From NCBI GenBank assembly GCA_045598325.1, contig JAZLLT010000048.1:1-10274 (forward strand): 10,274 nt of DNA, in the 5' to 3' direction. A program made the translations under genes and the position numbers. The notes beneath the pieces were generated by a model. The model made no database searches. It had not been told where the DNA came from and worked only from the letters and a program-made list of their open reading frames with translations. Shown in pieces: positions 1 through 5,830 of this stretch (its first letter is position 1; each line of letters starts with the position of its first letter). Origin of the DNA: RUG14130 sp045598325. GTDB taxonomy: Bacteria; Bacillota; Clostridia; Christensenellales; Aristaeellaceae.

Positions 1-429
1 AAGGTCATCGCCTTCGATGTGCAGGAGCAGGCGCTCGTGAGTACCCGCGCGCGGCTCACGGACGCGGGCGTCATGGACAGAGCGCGGCTCATCCTCGACA
101 GCCACGAGAACATGGACGCGTACCTCACGGAAGCCCCGGACCTCATCATGTTCAATCTGGGCTGGCTTCCCGGTACGCCCCACGAGACCACGACACGGGC
201 GGAAACCACTCTGCGCGCGGTGGGCAAGGCGCTTCACCTCCTCAAAAAAGGCGGGCTCATGACCATCTGCGTCTATCCCGGCCACGAAGAGGGGATGCGG
301 GAGAAGGAAGCGCTCCTTGCCTGGTCAGCAAGTGTGGACGATTCCGCGGCCGATGTATGGCACTGCGGGTATCAAAACATCAGGGCGAACCCGCCCGTGC
401 TCATCGCCGTATCGAAAAAAGAGAAATGA
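1..429 (+). CDS. mnmM: YtqB/MnmM-like SAM-dependent methyltransferase, 3' part
   Basis: The reading frame is open from base 1, so the gene starts upstream; 142 residues of the C-terminal part are present. It matches the YtqB family (the old 'putative rRNA methylase' family), whose Bacillus member MnmM methylates the modified wobble uridine of certain tRNAs to make mnm5(s2)U, using S-adenosylmethionine in the cytoplasm. What is visible: a VIAFDVQ strand near fragment residues 2-8, typical of the acidic residue that binds the SAM ribose; FNLGWLPG at about 51-58, the family's motif IV signature; a TTT...TT stretch after it; and YPGHEEG at about 92-98, followed by EKEALL. The glycine-rich SAM loop would lie upstream of the window. 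The gene ends at a TGA with no clear terminator behind it. Family membership is secure; the exact tRNA substrate is taken from the family, not from this sequence. Confidence 0.85.
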   Translation, partial: KVIAFDVQEQALVSTRARLTDAGVMDRARLILDSHENMDAYLTEAPDLIMFNLGWLPGTPHETTTRAETTLRAVGKALHLLKKGGLMTICVYPGHEEGMREKEALLAWSASVDDSAADVWHCGYQNIRANPPVLIAVSKKEK

Positions 430-463
430 CATAAACCTTTACGAGAAAATTTACACGATGCGC

Positions 464-492
464 TTGCAGGAAACAGGAAAGCAAAATAGAAT
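464..492 (+). promoter_or_regulatory. Candidate sigma-A-type promoter of the decarboxylase operon
   Basis: TTGCAG (464-469) and TAGAAT (487-492) are separated by exactly 17 bases. The -10 box matches the consensus at five of six positions; the -35 box at only three. Transcription would begin near base 499, leaving a leader of about 60 bases before the first gene. The region is AT-rich and is the only gap of reasonable size upstream of the operon. No riboswitch-like or attenuator hairpin was recognised in the leader. Confidence 0.5.
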
Positions 493-546
493 TTAGAATA
501 TGGAATCAGTTGGAAATTCCTATATATCATCATCGTTATCAAATAT

Positions 547-552
547 GGAGGG
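547..552 (+). promoter_or_regulatory. Ribosome binding site that fixes the start at 560
   Basis: GGAGGG lies 7 bases before the ATG at 560. In-frame ATGs at 500 and 545 have no such site in front of them (the one at 545 overlaps it), so 560 is the likely start. Confidence 0.85.
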
Positions 553-559
553 TATCAAA

Positions 560-2035
560 ATGAGTGTAGTTCGTAATCTGCCCGTTGTTCGCGAGCGCAA
601 GCAAGCGATCCTTTCGGGTGACGCAGCGCTCATCGCTGAGCAGAAGAAAGCCGGCAAACTGACCGCCAGAGAGCGTATCGACGCGCTGCTCGACGCAGGC
701 AGCTTTGTTGAACTGGATGTGCTGAACGCCGATGCAGGCGTGGTCGCCGGATACGGTACCGTGGAAAACAACCCCGTGTGCGTGTATGCCCAGGACTTCA
801 CCGTCGGCGGCGGCGCGGTAGGCGAGAAGCACGCCCGCAAGGTCCTCAAGGTCATGGAACTGGCCGAGAAGACCGGCTGCCCCGTTGTCGGCATGCTGGA
901 CAGCGCAGGCGCAAAACTGGACGAAGGCGTGGCGGCTCTTGACGCTTATGCCCGTATCGCGGCGAAGGCCACCGCTCTTTCCGGTGTTGTGCCCCAGATC
1001 GCCCTCATCATGGGTCCCTGCGGCGGTACCGCTTCCGTCGTGGCCGAGATCGCGGACTTCACCGTGCAGAGCAAAGCCGGCCAGTTGTTCGTGAACGGTC
1101 CCCTGGTCGTTTCCGCCGTCACCGGCAAGAAGGTCGATATGACCGAGATCGCCGGCACCGAAGCATCCGCAAAGAGCGGCTCCGCGATGATCGTCGCCGA
1201 AAACGATGAAGGTGCCATCGCCGCGGCAAAGCAGCTCATCACCATGCTCCCCGTCAACAATCTGGACGAAGCCGTGTTCACCTGCGAAGACAGCGAAAAC
1301 CGCGAGATCCCCGCTCTGAACGGCATCGAGTCCATCGAAGATATCCGCGATGTCCTTGCCAAGATCGCCGACAACGGTGATTTCGTGGAACTGTACAAGG
1401 ACTTCGCCGCCTCCATGGTCGTATCTCTTGCCAAAATCGGCGGACGCACCGTCGGCATCATCGCCAACGACGCCTCCAAGGACGAAGGCCGCATGACCGT
1501 ATACGGCTGCAAGAAGGCAGCCCGCCTGGTTGCTTTCTGCGACGCGTTCTCCATCCCCGTCGTGTCCTTCGTGGATTCTCTGGGCATGAAGATCAATGCC
1601 GCTCCCCAGGGCGAACTGGCCCGCGCCGGCGCTTCTCTGCTGTACGCCATGAGCGAGACCACCGCTCCCAAGATCTCCGTCATCGCCGGCAACGCCATCG
1701 GCATGGCTTACGCCGCCATGGGCTCCAAGGCCGTCAATGATATGGTCTATGCCTGGCCCGGCGCCGTCATCTCCGCCGTGTCCACTCCCATTGCCACTCA
1801 GCTGCTGCTGGGCGACGAAATGACCGGTGCCGATGATCCCATCGCAAAGAGAGCCGAACTGGAAGAAAAGTACGCCTGCGATATCGCAGACGGCGTGAAC
1901 GCGGCTAAGAACGGCTATGTTGACGATGTCATCGAGCCCGCTTCCACCCGCGCCATCCTCTCCGCTGCCCTCGAGATGCTCTCCGGCAAGCGTGAAAACA
2001 AGATTGCCAAGAAGCACGGCAACCTGCCTCTGTAA
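560..2035 (+). CDS. mmdA: Divergent MmdA-like CoA-ester carboxyltransferase (decarboxylase alpha subunit)
   Basis: 491 residues, close to the usual length of methylmalonyl-CoA decarboxylase alpha and the 12S transcarboxylase subunit. It should transfer a carboxyl group from an acyl-CoA ester to biotin on the carrier protein, in the cytoplasm, docked to the membrane subunit. Two crotonase-like halves are visible: the N half with GKLTARERID (32-41), VAGYGTV, AQDFTVGGG and DSAGAKLDEGV (114-124); the C half with KKAARLVAFCDAF (318-330). The C terminus KKHGNLPL is the family's classic ending. Odd points: the usual DSGGARIQEG is DSAGAKLDEG, the first oxyanion loop reads GPCGGTA (152-158), and the second, normally AYGGAY, is AIGMAY (379-384). 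The stretch normally reading PGFLPG..QEY..IIRHGA is SLGMKINAAPQGELARAGA. The overall family is certain, but the CoA substrate (methylmalonyl, malonyl, glutaconyl or another) is not. ACC beta is unlikely, because neither ACC alpha nor biotin carboxylase is nearby. Confidence 0.85.
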   Translation: MSVVRNLPVVRERKQAILSGDAALIAEQKKAGKLTARERIDALLDAGSFVELDVLNADAGVVAGYGTVENNPVCVYAQDFTVGGGAVGEKHARKVLKVMELAEKTGCPVVGMLDSAGAKLDEGVAALDAYARIAAKATALSGVVPQIALIMGPCGGTASVVAEIADFTVQSKAGQLFVNGPLVVSAVTGKKVDMTEIAGTEASAKSGSAMIVAENDEGAIAAAKQLITMLPVNNLDEAVFTCEDSENREIPALNGIESIEDIRDVLAKIADNGDFVELYKDFAASMVVSLAKIGGRTVGIIANDASKDEGRMTVYGCKKAARLVAFCDAFSIPVVSFVDSLGMKINAAPQGELARAGASLLYAMSETTAPKISVIAGNAIGMAYAAMGSKAVNDMVYAWPGAVISAVSTPIATQLLLGDEMTGADDPIAKRAELEEKYACDIADGVNAAKNGYVDDVIEPASTRAILSAALEMLSGKRENKIAKKHGNLPL

Positions 2036-2046
2036 GGAGGTCGCAA

Positions 2047-2427
2047 ATGAGTTTTTTAGACAAACTGGGATACGGCGGAATCACCGCGGTCATCGGCCTG
2101 CTGATCGTCTTCTCGGGACTTGCGATCATTATCGGCATGCTGTATGCCATGGCTGCCATATTCCGTAAGATCGATAAGAAAAAGGCCGAAAAGGCCGCCG
2201 AAGCGGCCAAGGCTGCCGCGGCAGCAGTTGCTGCTCCCGTTCCCGCCGCTGCTCCCGCAGAGGAGACCGTGACCGAGGAAGTCACCGACGACAGCGAACT
2301 CATCGCGGTCATCGCCGCCGCCATCGCCGCCTTTGACGGCACCGGCAAGAAAATCGCGGTCAAGGCCGTCCGCCGCATCTCCGGCTGGAAGAACGCCGCC
2401 CGCACCGAACAAATCTACAAGTTCTGA
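2047..2427 (+). CDS. oadG: OadG-family small membrane subunit (decarboxylase gamma/delta)
   Basis: 126 residues. One membrane-spanning helix lies at about 11-39, followed by a basic stop (RKIDKKKAEKA), an Ala/Pro-rich linker at about 50-72, an acidic patch, and a C-terminal segment DDSELIAVIAAAIAAF...VRRISGWKNAAR...QIYKF. This C-terminal pattern (ELIAVI-AAIAA and RRxxxW) is typical of OadG/MmdD subunits in Clostridia. In the family this subunit anchors and assembles the complex, holding the carboxyltransferase and carrier next to the membrane pump. The start is well fixed: AAGGAGG overlaps the stop codon of the upstream gene and lies 6 bases before the ATG, which suggests translational coupling. 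There is no sign of the His-rich zinc-binding tail described for Klebsiella OadG. Confidence 0.85.
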   Translation: MSFLDKLGYGGITAVIGLLIVFSGLAIIIGMLYAMAAIFRKIDKKKAEKAAEAAKAAAAAVAAPVPAAAPAEETVTEEVTDDSELIAVIAAAIAAFDGTGKKIAVKAVRRISGWKNAARTEQIYKF

Positions 2428-2432
2428 TAATT

Positions 2433-2437
2433 GGAGG
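2433..2437 (+). promoter_or_regulatory. Ribosome binding site that fixes the start at 2446
   Basis: GGAGG lies 8 bases before the ATG at 2446. The upstream in-frame TTG (2431) and ATG (2440) overlap or crowd this site and are unlikely starts. Confidence 0.8.
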
Positions 2438-2445
2438 ATATGATT

Positions 2446-2835
2446 ATGCGTAAGTTCCAGATCACCGTCAATGGAAATGCTTATGAAGTTGAAGTAGAAG
2501 AAATCGGCGCCGGCGCCGCAGTTGCAGCCCCCGTTGCCGCTCCCGCTCCCGTAGCTGCTCCCGCAGCCGCACCCGCTGCCGCTCCCGCTCCCAAGGCTGC
2601 CGCTCCCAAGGCCGCTGCAGGCGCTACCTCCGTCAACGCTCCCATGCCCGGCACCATCAATGCCGTGAAGGTGACTGTGGGTCAGGCTGTCAAGGCCGGC
2701 GAAGACCTTGTCATCCTCGAGGCTCTCAAGATGGAAAATGAGATCAAGGCTCCCAAGGACGGCACCGTCGCTTCCATCGCCGTTTCCAAGGGCCAGAGCG
2801 TCAACACCGGCGACCTGCTGGTTTCCCTCAACTAA
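2446..2835 (+). CDS. Biotin carrier protein of the decarboxylase (biotinyl domain)
   Basis: 129 residues. It starts with a short beta-rich head, MRKFQITVNGNAYEVEVEEI, as in the biotin subunits of methylmalonyl-CoA decarboxylase (MmdC) and the 1.3S transcarboxylase subunit. An Ala/Pro-rich flexible linker follows (about 22-60), then a biotinyl domain (about 62-129). The biotin site is EALKMENE with Lys95 (codon 2728-2730) as the biotinylated residue; the common AMKM is ALKM here. APMPGTI and the G-D-LL ending are typical. It swings the carboxyl group between the carboxyltransferases and the membrane pump. Biotin ligase is not in the window. It is the only biotin domain in the operon, so both carboxyltransferases would have to share it unless another carrier is encoded elsewhere. 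Confidence 0.93.
   Translation: MRKFQITVNGNAYEVEVEEIGAGAAVAAPVAAPAPVAAPAAAPAAAPAPKAAAPKAAAGATSVNAPMPGTINAVKVTVGQAVKAGEDLVILEALKMENEIKAPKDGTVASIAVSKGQSVNTGDLLVSLN
2509..2625 (+). repeat. Low-complexity Ala/Pro linker repeats in the biotin carrier gene
   Basis: Imperfect tandem copies of GCTCCCGC-like units encode an Ala-Pro-rich hinge of about 39 residues. Such linkers let the biotinyl domain move between active sites. A shorter, similar stretch lies in the upstream oadG-like gene at about 2195-2262. The repeats could vary in length by slippage without breaking the frame when whole codons are gained or lost. Confidence 0.8.
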
Positions 2836-2853
2836 TCTCACAAGCCGCTGATT

Positions 2854-2857
2854 GGAG
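2854..2857 (+). promoter_or_regulatory. Ribosome binding site for the oadB-like gene
   Basis: GGAG lies 6 bases before the ATG at 2864. An in-frame TTG at 2852 overlaps it and would place the site inside the gene, so 2864 is preferred. Confidence 0.7.
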
Positions 2858-2863
2858 TTTACT

Positions 2864-4330
2864 ATGAACAAAAAGAGATTCCGTAACCGGTGCTTCATCC
2901 TGGCGCTGGTGTTCATGCTCGCGTTTGTGGGCTTTACGATTGCGGAAGATTTGGCAGACGCTCCCGAAATGACGGATGTCGAAGTTGAGTATGTGGGTTC
3001 CGAGACCGCTACCATCTCCGTGGAAGTGGACAAGAACACCCGCGAACTCAACGAAGACGGAGATCCCGTCATCAGCGTCAAATCCGGCATCAAGAACATT
3101 GCGAAGTCTACCGGCTTCGCAAACGGTGAGTGGCGTCAGTTCGTGATGATCGCCATCGCCTGCTTCCTGCTGTACCTCGCCATCGTTCCCCAGTTCGAGC
3201 CCCTGCTTCTGCTCCCCATCGCCTTCGGTATGCTGCTTGCCAACCTGCCTCTGGCGGGTCTGGGCAGCTACAACGGCGAATCCTACACCTTCTACAACAC
3301 GCTGGAAGAGGCGTTGACCGCTGCCGGCAAACTCAACAAAGAGGCTACCGACATCGTGTCCCGCTACAATGAGGCCACCGGCCTCATGCAGTACTCCATC
3401 CAGACCGGCAACGGCGGCCTGCTGTACTACCTTTACAAGGGTGTCAAACTGGGCATCTATCCCTCCCTCATCTTCATGGGTGTCGGCGCCATGACGGACT
3501 TTGCTCCGCTGATCGCCAACCCCGTATCCCTGCTGCTGGGCGCTGCCGCGCAGCTGGGTATCTTCCTCACCTTCATCGGCGCGAAACTGCTCGGTTTCAC
3601 CGGCGCTGAGGCAGGTGCCATCGGCATCATCGGCGGCGCGGACGGTCCTACCGCCATCTTCGTCACCACCAAACTGGCTCCCCACCTGCTGGGTCCCATC
3701 GCGGTCGCGGCGTACTCCTACATGGCTCTGGTCCCCGTCATCCAGCCTCCCATCATGAAGGCACTGACCACCGACAAGGAGCGCAAGGTCCGCATGGGTC
3801 AGCTCCGTCCCGTCAGCAAGACCGAACTGGTCATTTTCCCCATCTTCGTCACCATTCTGGTCTCCCTGCTGCTGCCCGATGCCGCTTCTCTGGTCGGCTG
3901 CCTGATGCTGGGCAACCTGTTCCGCGTGAGCGGCGTCACCGAGCGCCTCAATAAGACCGCGCAGAACGAACTGTGCAACATCGTGACCATCTTCCTGGGT
4001 CTGAGCGTCGGCGCGACCACGGTCGGCGAGACCTTCCTCACCCTTAATACCATCAAGATCGTCGTTCTGGGCGTTGTGGCCTTCGGCTGCGGCACCGCGG
4101 GCGGCGTGCTGCTGGGCAAACTGATGTACAAGATCTCCGGCGGCAAGGTCAATCCTCTCATCGGTTCCGCAGGCGTTTCCGCCGTTCCCATGGCGGCCCG
4201 CGTGTCCCAGAAGGTCGGTCAGGAGTACGATCCCGGCAACTTCCTGCTGATGCACGCTATGGGTCCCAATGTGGCCGGCGTCATCGGTTCCGCGGTTGCA
4301 GCCGGTGCTCTGATCGCTCTGTTCGCCTAA
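2864..4330 (+). CDS. oadB: OadB/MmdB-type sodium-pumping decarboxylase beta subunit
   Basis: 488 residues; the membrane subunit that decarboxylates carboxybiotin and exports Na+. Hydrophobic segments: about 11-27 (signal-anchor-like), 92-108, 111-130, then many from about 186 to the end. Hallmarks: GVGAMTDFAPLIANP (206-220), GIIGGADGPTAIF (254-266), YSYMALVPVIQPPIMKALTT (284-303), NPLIGSAGVSAVPMAARVSQ (430-449) and LLMHAMGPNVAGVIGSA (461-477). Residues reported as functionally important in Klebsiella OadB (as I recall: D203, Y229, N373, G377, S382, R389) all reappear here shifted by a constant 57: D260, Y286, N430, G434, S439, R446. This indicates an intact pump. Odd: compared with Klebsiella OadB there are about 70 extra N-terminal residues, consisting of a hydrophobic segment and a polar, acidic stretch (28-90) probably outside the membrane. 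The gene follows the biotin carrier by 28 bases. Confidence 0.95.
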   Translation: MNKKRFRNRCFILALVFMLAFVGFTIAEDLADAPEMTDVEVEYVGSETATISVEVDKNTRELNEDGDPVISVKSGIKNIAKSTGFANGEWRQFVMIAIACFLLYLAIVPQFEPLLLLPIAFGMLLANLPLAGLGSYNGESYTFYNTLEEALTAAGKLNKEATDIVSRYNEATGLMQYSIQTGNGGLLYYLYKGVKLGIYPSLIFMGVGAMTDFAPLIANPVSLLLGAAAQLGIFLTFIGAKLLGFTGAEAGAIGIIGGADGPTAIFVTTKLAPHLLGPIAVAAYSYMALVPVIQPPIMKALTTDKERKVRMGQLRPVSKTELVIFPIFVTILVSLLLPDAASLVGCLMLGNLFRVSGVTERLNKTAQNELCNIVTIFLGLSVGATTVGETFLTLNTIKIVVLGVVAFGCGTAGGVLLGKLMYKISGGKVNPLIGSAGVSAVPMAARVSQKVGQEYDPGNFLLMHAMGPNVAGVIGSAVAAGALIALFA

Positions 4331-4355
4331 TTACTGTTGACAGGAGGAAATTGTT

Positions 4356-5768
4356 ATGGGAAAGGTAATGATCACCGATACCATTCTGCGTGACGCGCAC
4401 CAGTCTCAGGCCGCAACCCGTATGCGCACTGAAGACATGCTGCCCGCATGCGAAATTCTCGATAATGCCGGATTCTATTCTCTGGAGTGCTGGGGCGGCG
4501 CCACTTTTGACAGCTGCATGCGCTTCCTGAATGAGGATCCCTGGCAGCGCCTGCGCGTGCTCCGCGAGGCTCTCCCCAAGACCAAACTGCAGATGCTGTT
4601 CCGCGGCCAGAACATTCTGGGCTCCCGCCACTATGCCGATGATGTGGTAGACGAGTTCGTCCGCCTGTCCATCAAGAACGGCATTGATGTCATCCGCATT
4701 TTCGACGCGCTGAACGATCCCCGCAACCTGAAGCCCGCCATCGATGCCTGCAACAAGTTCGGCGGCATCTGCGAGGTCGCAATGTCTTACACCACTTCTC
4801 CCGTACACAACGAGGACTACTTCGTGGACCTCGCCGTGCAGTTCGAGAAGATGGGCGCGCAGAACATCTGCGTCAAGGATATGGCGAACCTGCTGCTCCC
4901 GTACAGCGCCTACTCCCTGATCAAGAAACTCAAGCAGGCTCTGAAACCCGAGACCCTCGTTCACCTGCACACCCACAACACCACCGGTACCGGCGACATG
5001 GTCAACCTGAAGGCCATCGAAGCGGGCGTCGACATCGTTGATACCGCTCTGTCTCCTCTGGCAAACGGCACCTCCCAGCCCGCCACCGAGTCCCTCATCG
5101 CGACTCTGCAGGGCACCGAGTACGATACCGGCATCGATCTGGTCGAACTGACCAAGGCCACCGAGCACTTCCGTGCTGTCGCCAACAAGATGAAGGCGGA
5201 AGGCATCCTGGATCCCAAGGTCCTGGCCGTGAATGTCAACACCCTGAAGTATCAGGTCCCCGGCGGAATGCTGTCCAACCTCATGAAACAGCTCAAGGAT
5301 GCCGGCAAGAGCGACAAACTGGATGAAGTGCTCAACGAAGTACCGCGTGTCCGCAAGGACTTCGGCTATCCGCCCCTCGTCACTCCTACCTCCCAGATCG
5401 TCGGTACTCAGGCTGTCATGAATGTCATCATGGGCGAGCGCTACAAGATGAACCCCAAGGAGTCTCAGGGCCTCATGCACGGCGATTACGGCCGTCTGCC
5501 CGCTCCCGTCAATGAGGAAGTCCGCAAGCTCGTTATCGGCGACCGCAAGCCCATCACCTGCCGTCCCGTCGATGATCCCGAGTACGGTGTCAAGCATCTT
5601 GACGAGTTTAAGAAGGAGTGCGCCAAGTGGTATACCCAGGAGGAAGATGTGCTGACCTACGCGCTGTTCCCCCAGGTCGCGCCCAAGTTCTTCGAGTACC
5701 GTCAGGCCGAGCAGCTCAAACTCGACACCAGCACCCTCGACAAGAAAAACAACGCAATGCCCCTGTAA
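4356..5768 (+). CDS. oadA: OadA/5S-type oxaloacetate (pyruvate) carboxyltransferase without biotin domain
   Basis: 470 residues. It should move the carboxyl group between oxaloacetate and biotin, yielding pyruvate in the decarboxylase direction. The N-terminal DRE-TIM barrel starts ITDTILRDAHQS (metal-ligand Asp13), with LECWGGATFD (43-52), LFRGQN (81-86), RIFDALND (114-121), the active-site Lys in VKDMANLL (Lys174) and the metal-binding pair in LHTHNTTG (His205, His207). The conserved C-terminal carboxyltransferase domain includes QVPGGMLSNL and a TPTSQIVGTQA motif. The protein stops after this domain; full OadA proteins run to nearly 600 residues because they add a linker and a biotinyl domain. 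Here that job must fall to the separate carrier gene, as in the 5S transcarboxylase subunit. AGGAGG lies 8 bases before the ATG. The C terminus KKNNAMPL oddly resembles the KKHGNLPL end of the first operon protein. Pyruvate carboxylase is excluded by the absence of a biotin carboxylase domain. Confidence 0.93.
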   Translation: MGKVMITDTILRDAHQSQAATRMRTEDMLPACEILDNAGFYSLECWGGATFDSCMRFLNEDPWQRLRVLREALPKTKLQMLFRGQNILGSRHYADDVVDEFVRLSIKNGIDVIRIFDALNDPRNLKPAIDACNKFGGICEVAMSYTTSPVHNEDYFVDLAVQFEKMGAQNICVKDMANLLLPYSAYSLIKKLKQALKPETLVHLHTHNTTGTGDMVNLKAIEAGVDIVDTALSPLANGTSQPATESLIATLQGTEYDTGIDLVELTKATEHFRAVANKMKAEGILDPKVLAVNVNTLKYQVPGGMLSNLMKQLKDAGKSDKLDEVLNEVPRVRKDFGYPPLVTPTSQIVGTQAVMNVIMGERYKMNPKESQGLMHGDYGRLPAPVNEEVRKLVIGDRKPITCRPVDDPEYGVKHLDEFKKECAKWYTQEEDVLTYALFPQVAPKFFEYRQAEQLKLDTSTLDKKNNAMPL

Positions 5769-5782
5769 TCAGTAAATGATTC

Positions 5783-5813
5783 AAACCGCATCGGTATCCC
5801 CGGTGCGGTTTTT
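5783..5813 (+). terminator. Intrinsic terminator after the decarboxylase operon
   Basis: A 12-bp stem (5783-5794 with 5800-5811, one G-U pair) closes a 5-base loop and runs into TTTTT (5809-5813). The ribosome binding site of the next gene begins only 5 bases later, so some read-through into that gene is plausible. Confidence 0.85.
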
Positions 5814-5830
5814 GAGCAAGGAGGAGTATC

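Larger units (their letters stand above)
560..5768 (+). other. Five-gene sodium-pumping decarboxylase operon
   Basis: Five genes on the same strand are spaced 11 to 28 bases apart when the starts chosen here are used, each with its own strong ribosome binding site, between a candidate promoter and a hairpin terminator. They encode a CoA-ester carboxyltransferase, an OadG-like subunit, a biotin carrier, an OadB-like pump and an OadA-like keto-acid carboxyltransferase. No biotin carboxylase gene is present, which fits a decarboxylase or transcarboxylase rather than an ATP-driven carboxylase. Confidence 0.85.

Noticed and set aside
500..559. Upstream ATG at 500 as start of the MmdA-like protein
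   Set aside because: The extra 20 residues are not family-like, the ATG has no ribosome binding site, and it coincides with the predicted transcription start. The ATG at 560 has GGAGGG at ideal spacing.
430..559. Riboswitch or T-box leader upstream of the operon
   Set aside because: The leader is short and AT-rich, with no stable hairpin, terminator or conserved motif that I can recognise.
539..2017. Long antisense open frame (492 residues) opposite the MmdA-like gene
   Set aside because: Low-complexity Gly/Asp/His-rich translation with no family signature. It is a by-product of strong codon bias on the + strand, as are the similar minus-strand frames at 2056-3099, 2828-4255 and 4281-5597.
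560..5768. Acetyl-CoA or pyruvate carboxylase operon
   Set aside because: There is no biotin carboxylase (ATP-grasp) gene or domain, while the OadB-like pump and OadG-like subunit are present, which defines a decarboxylase system.
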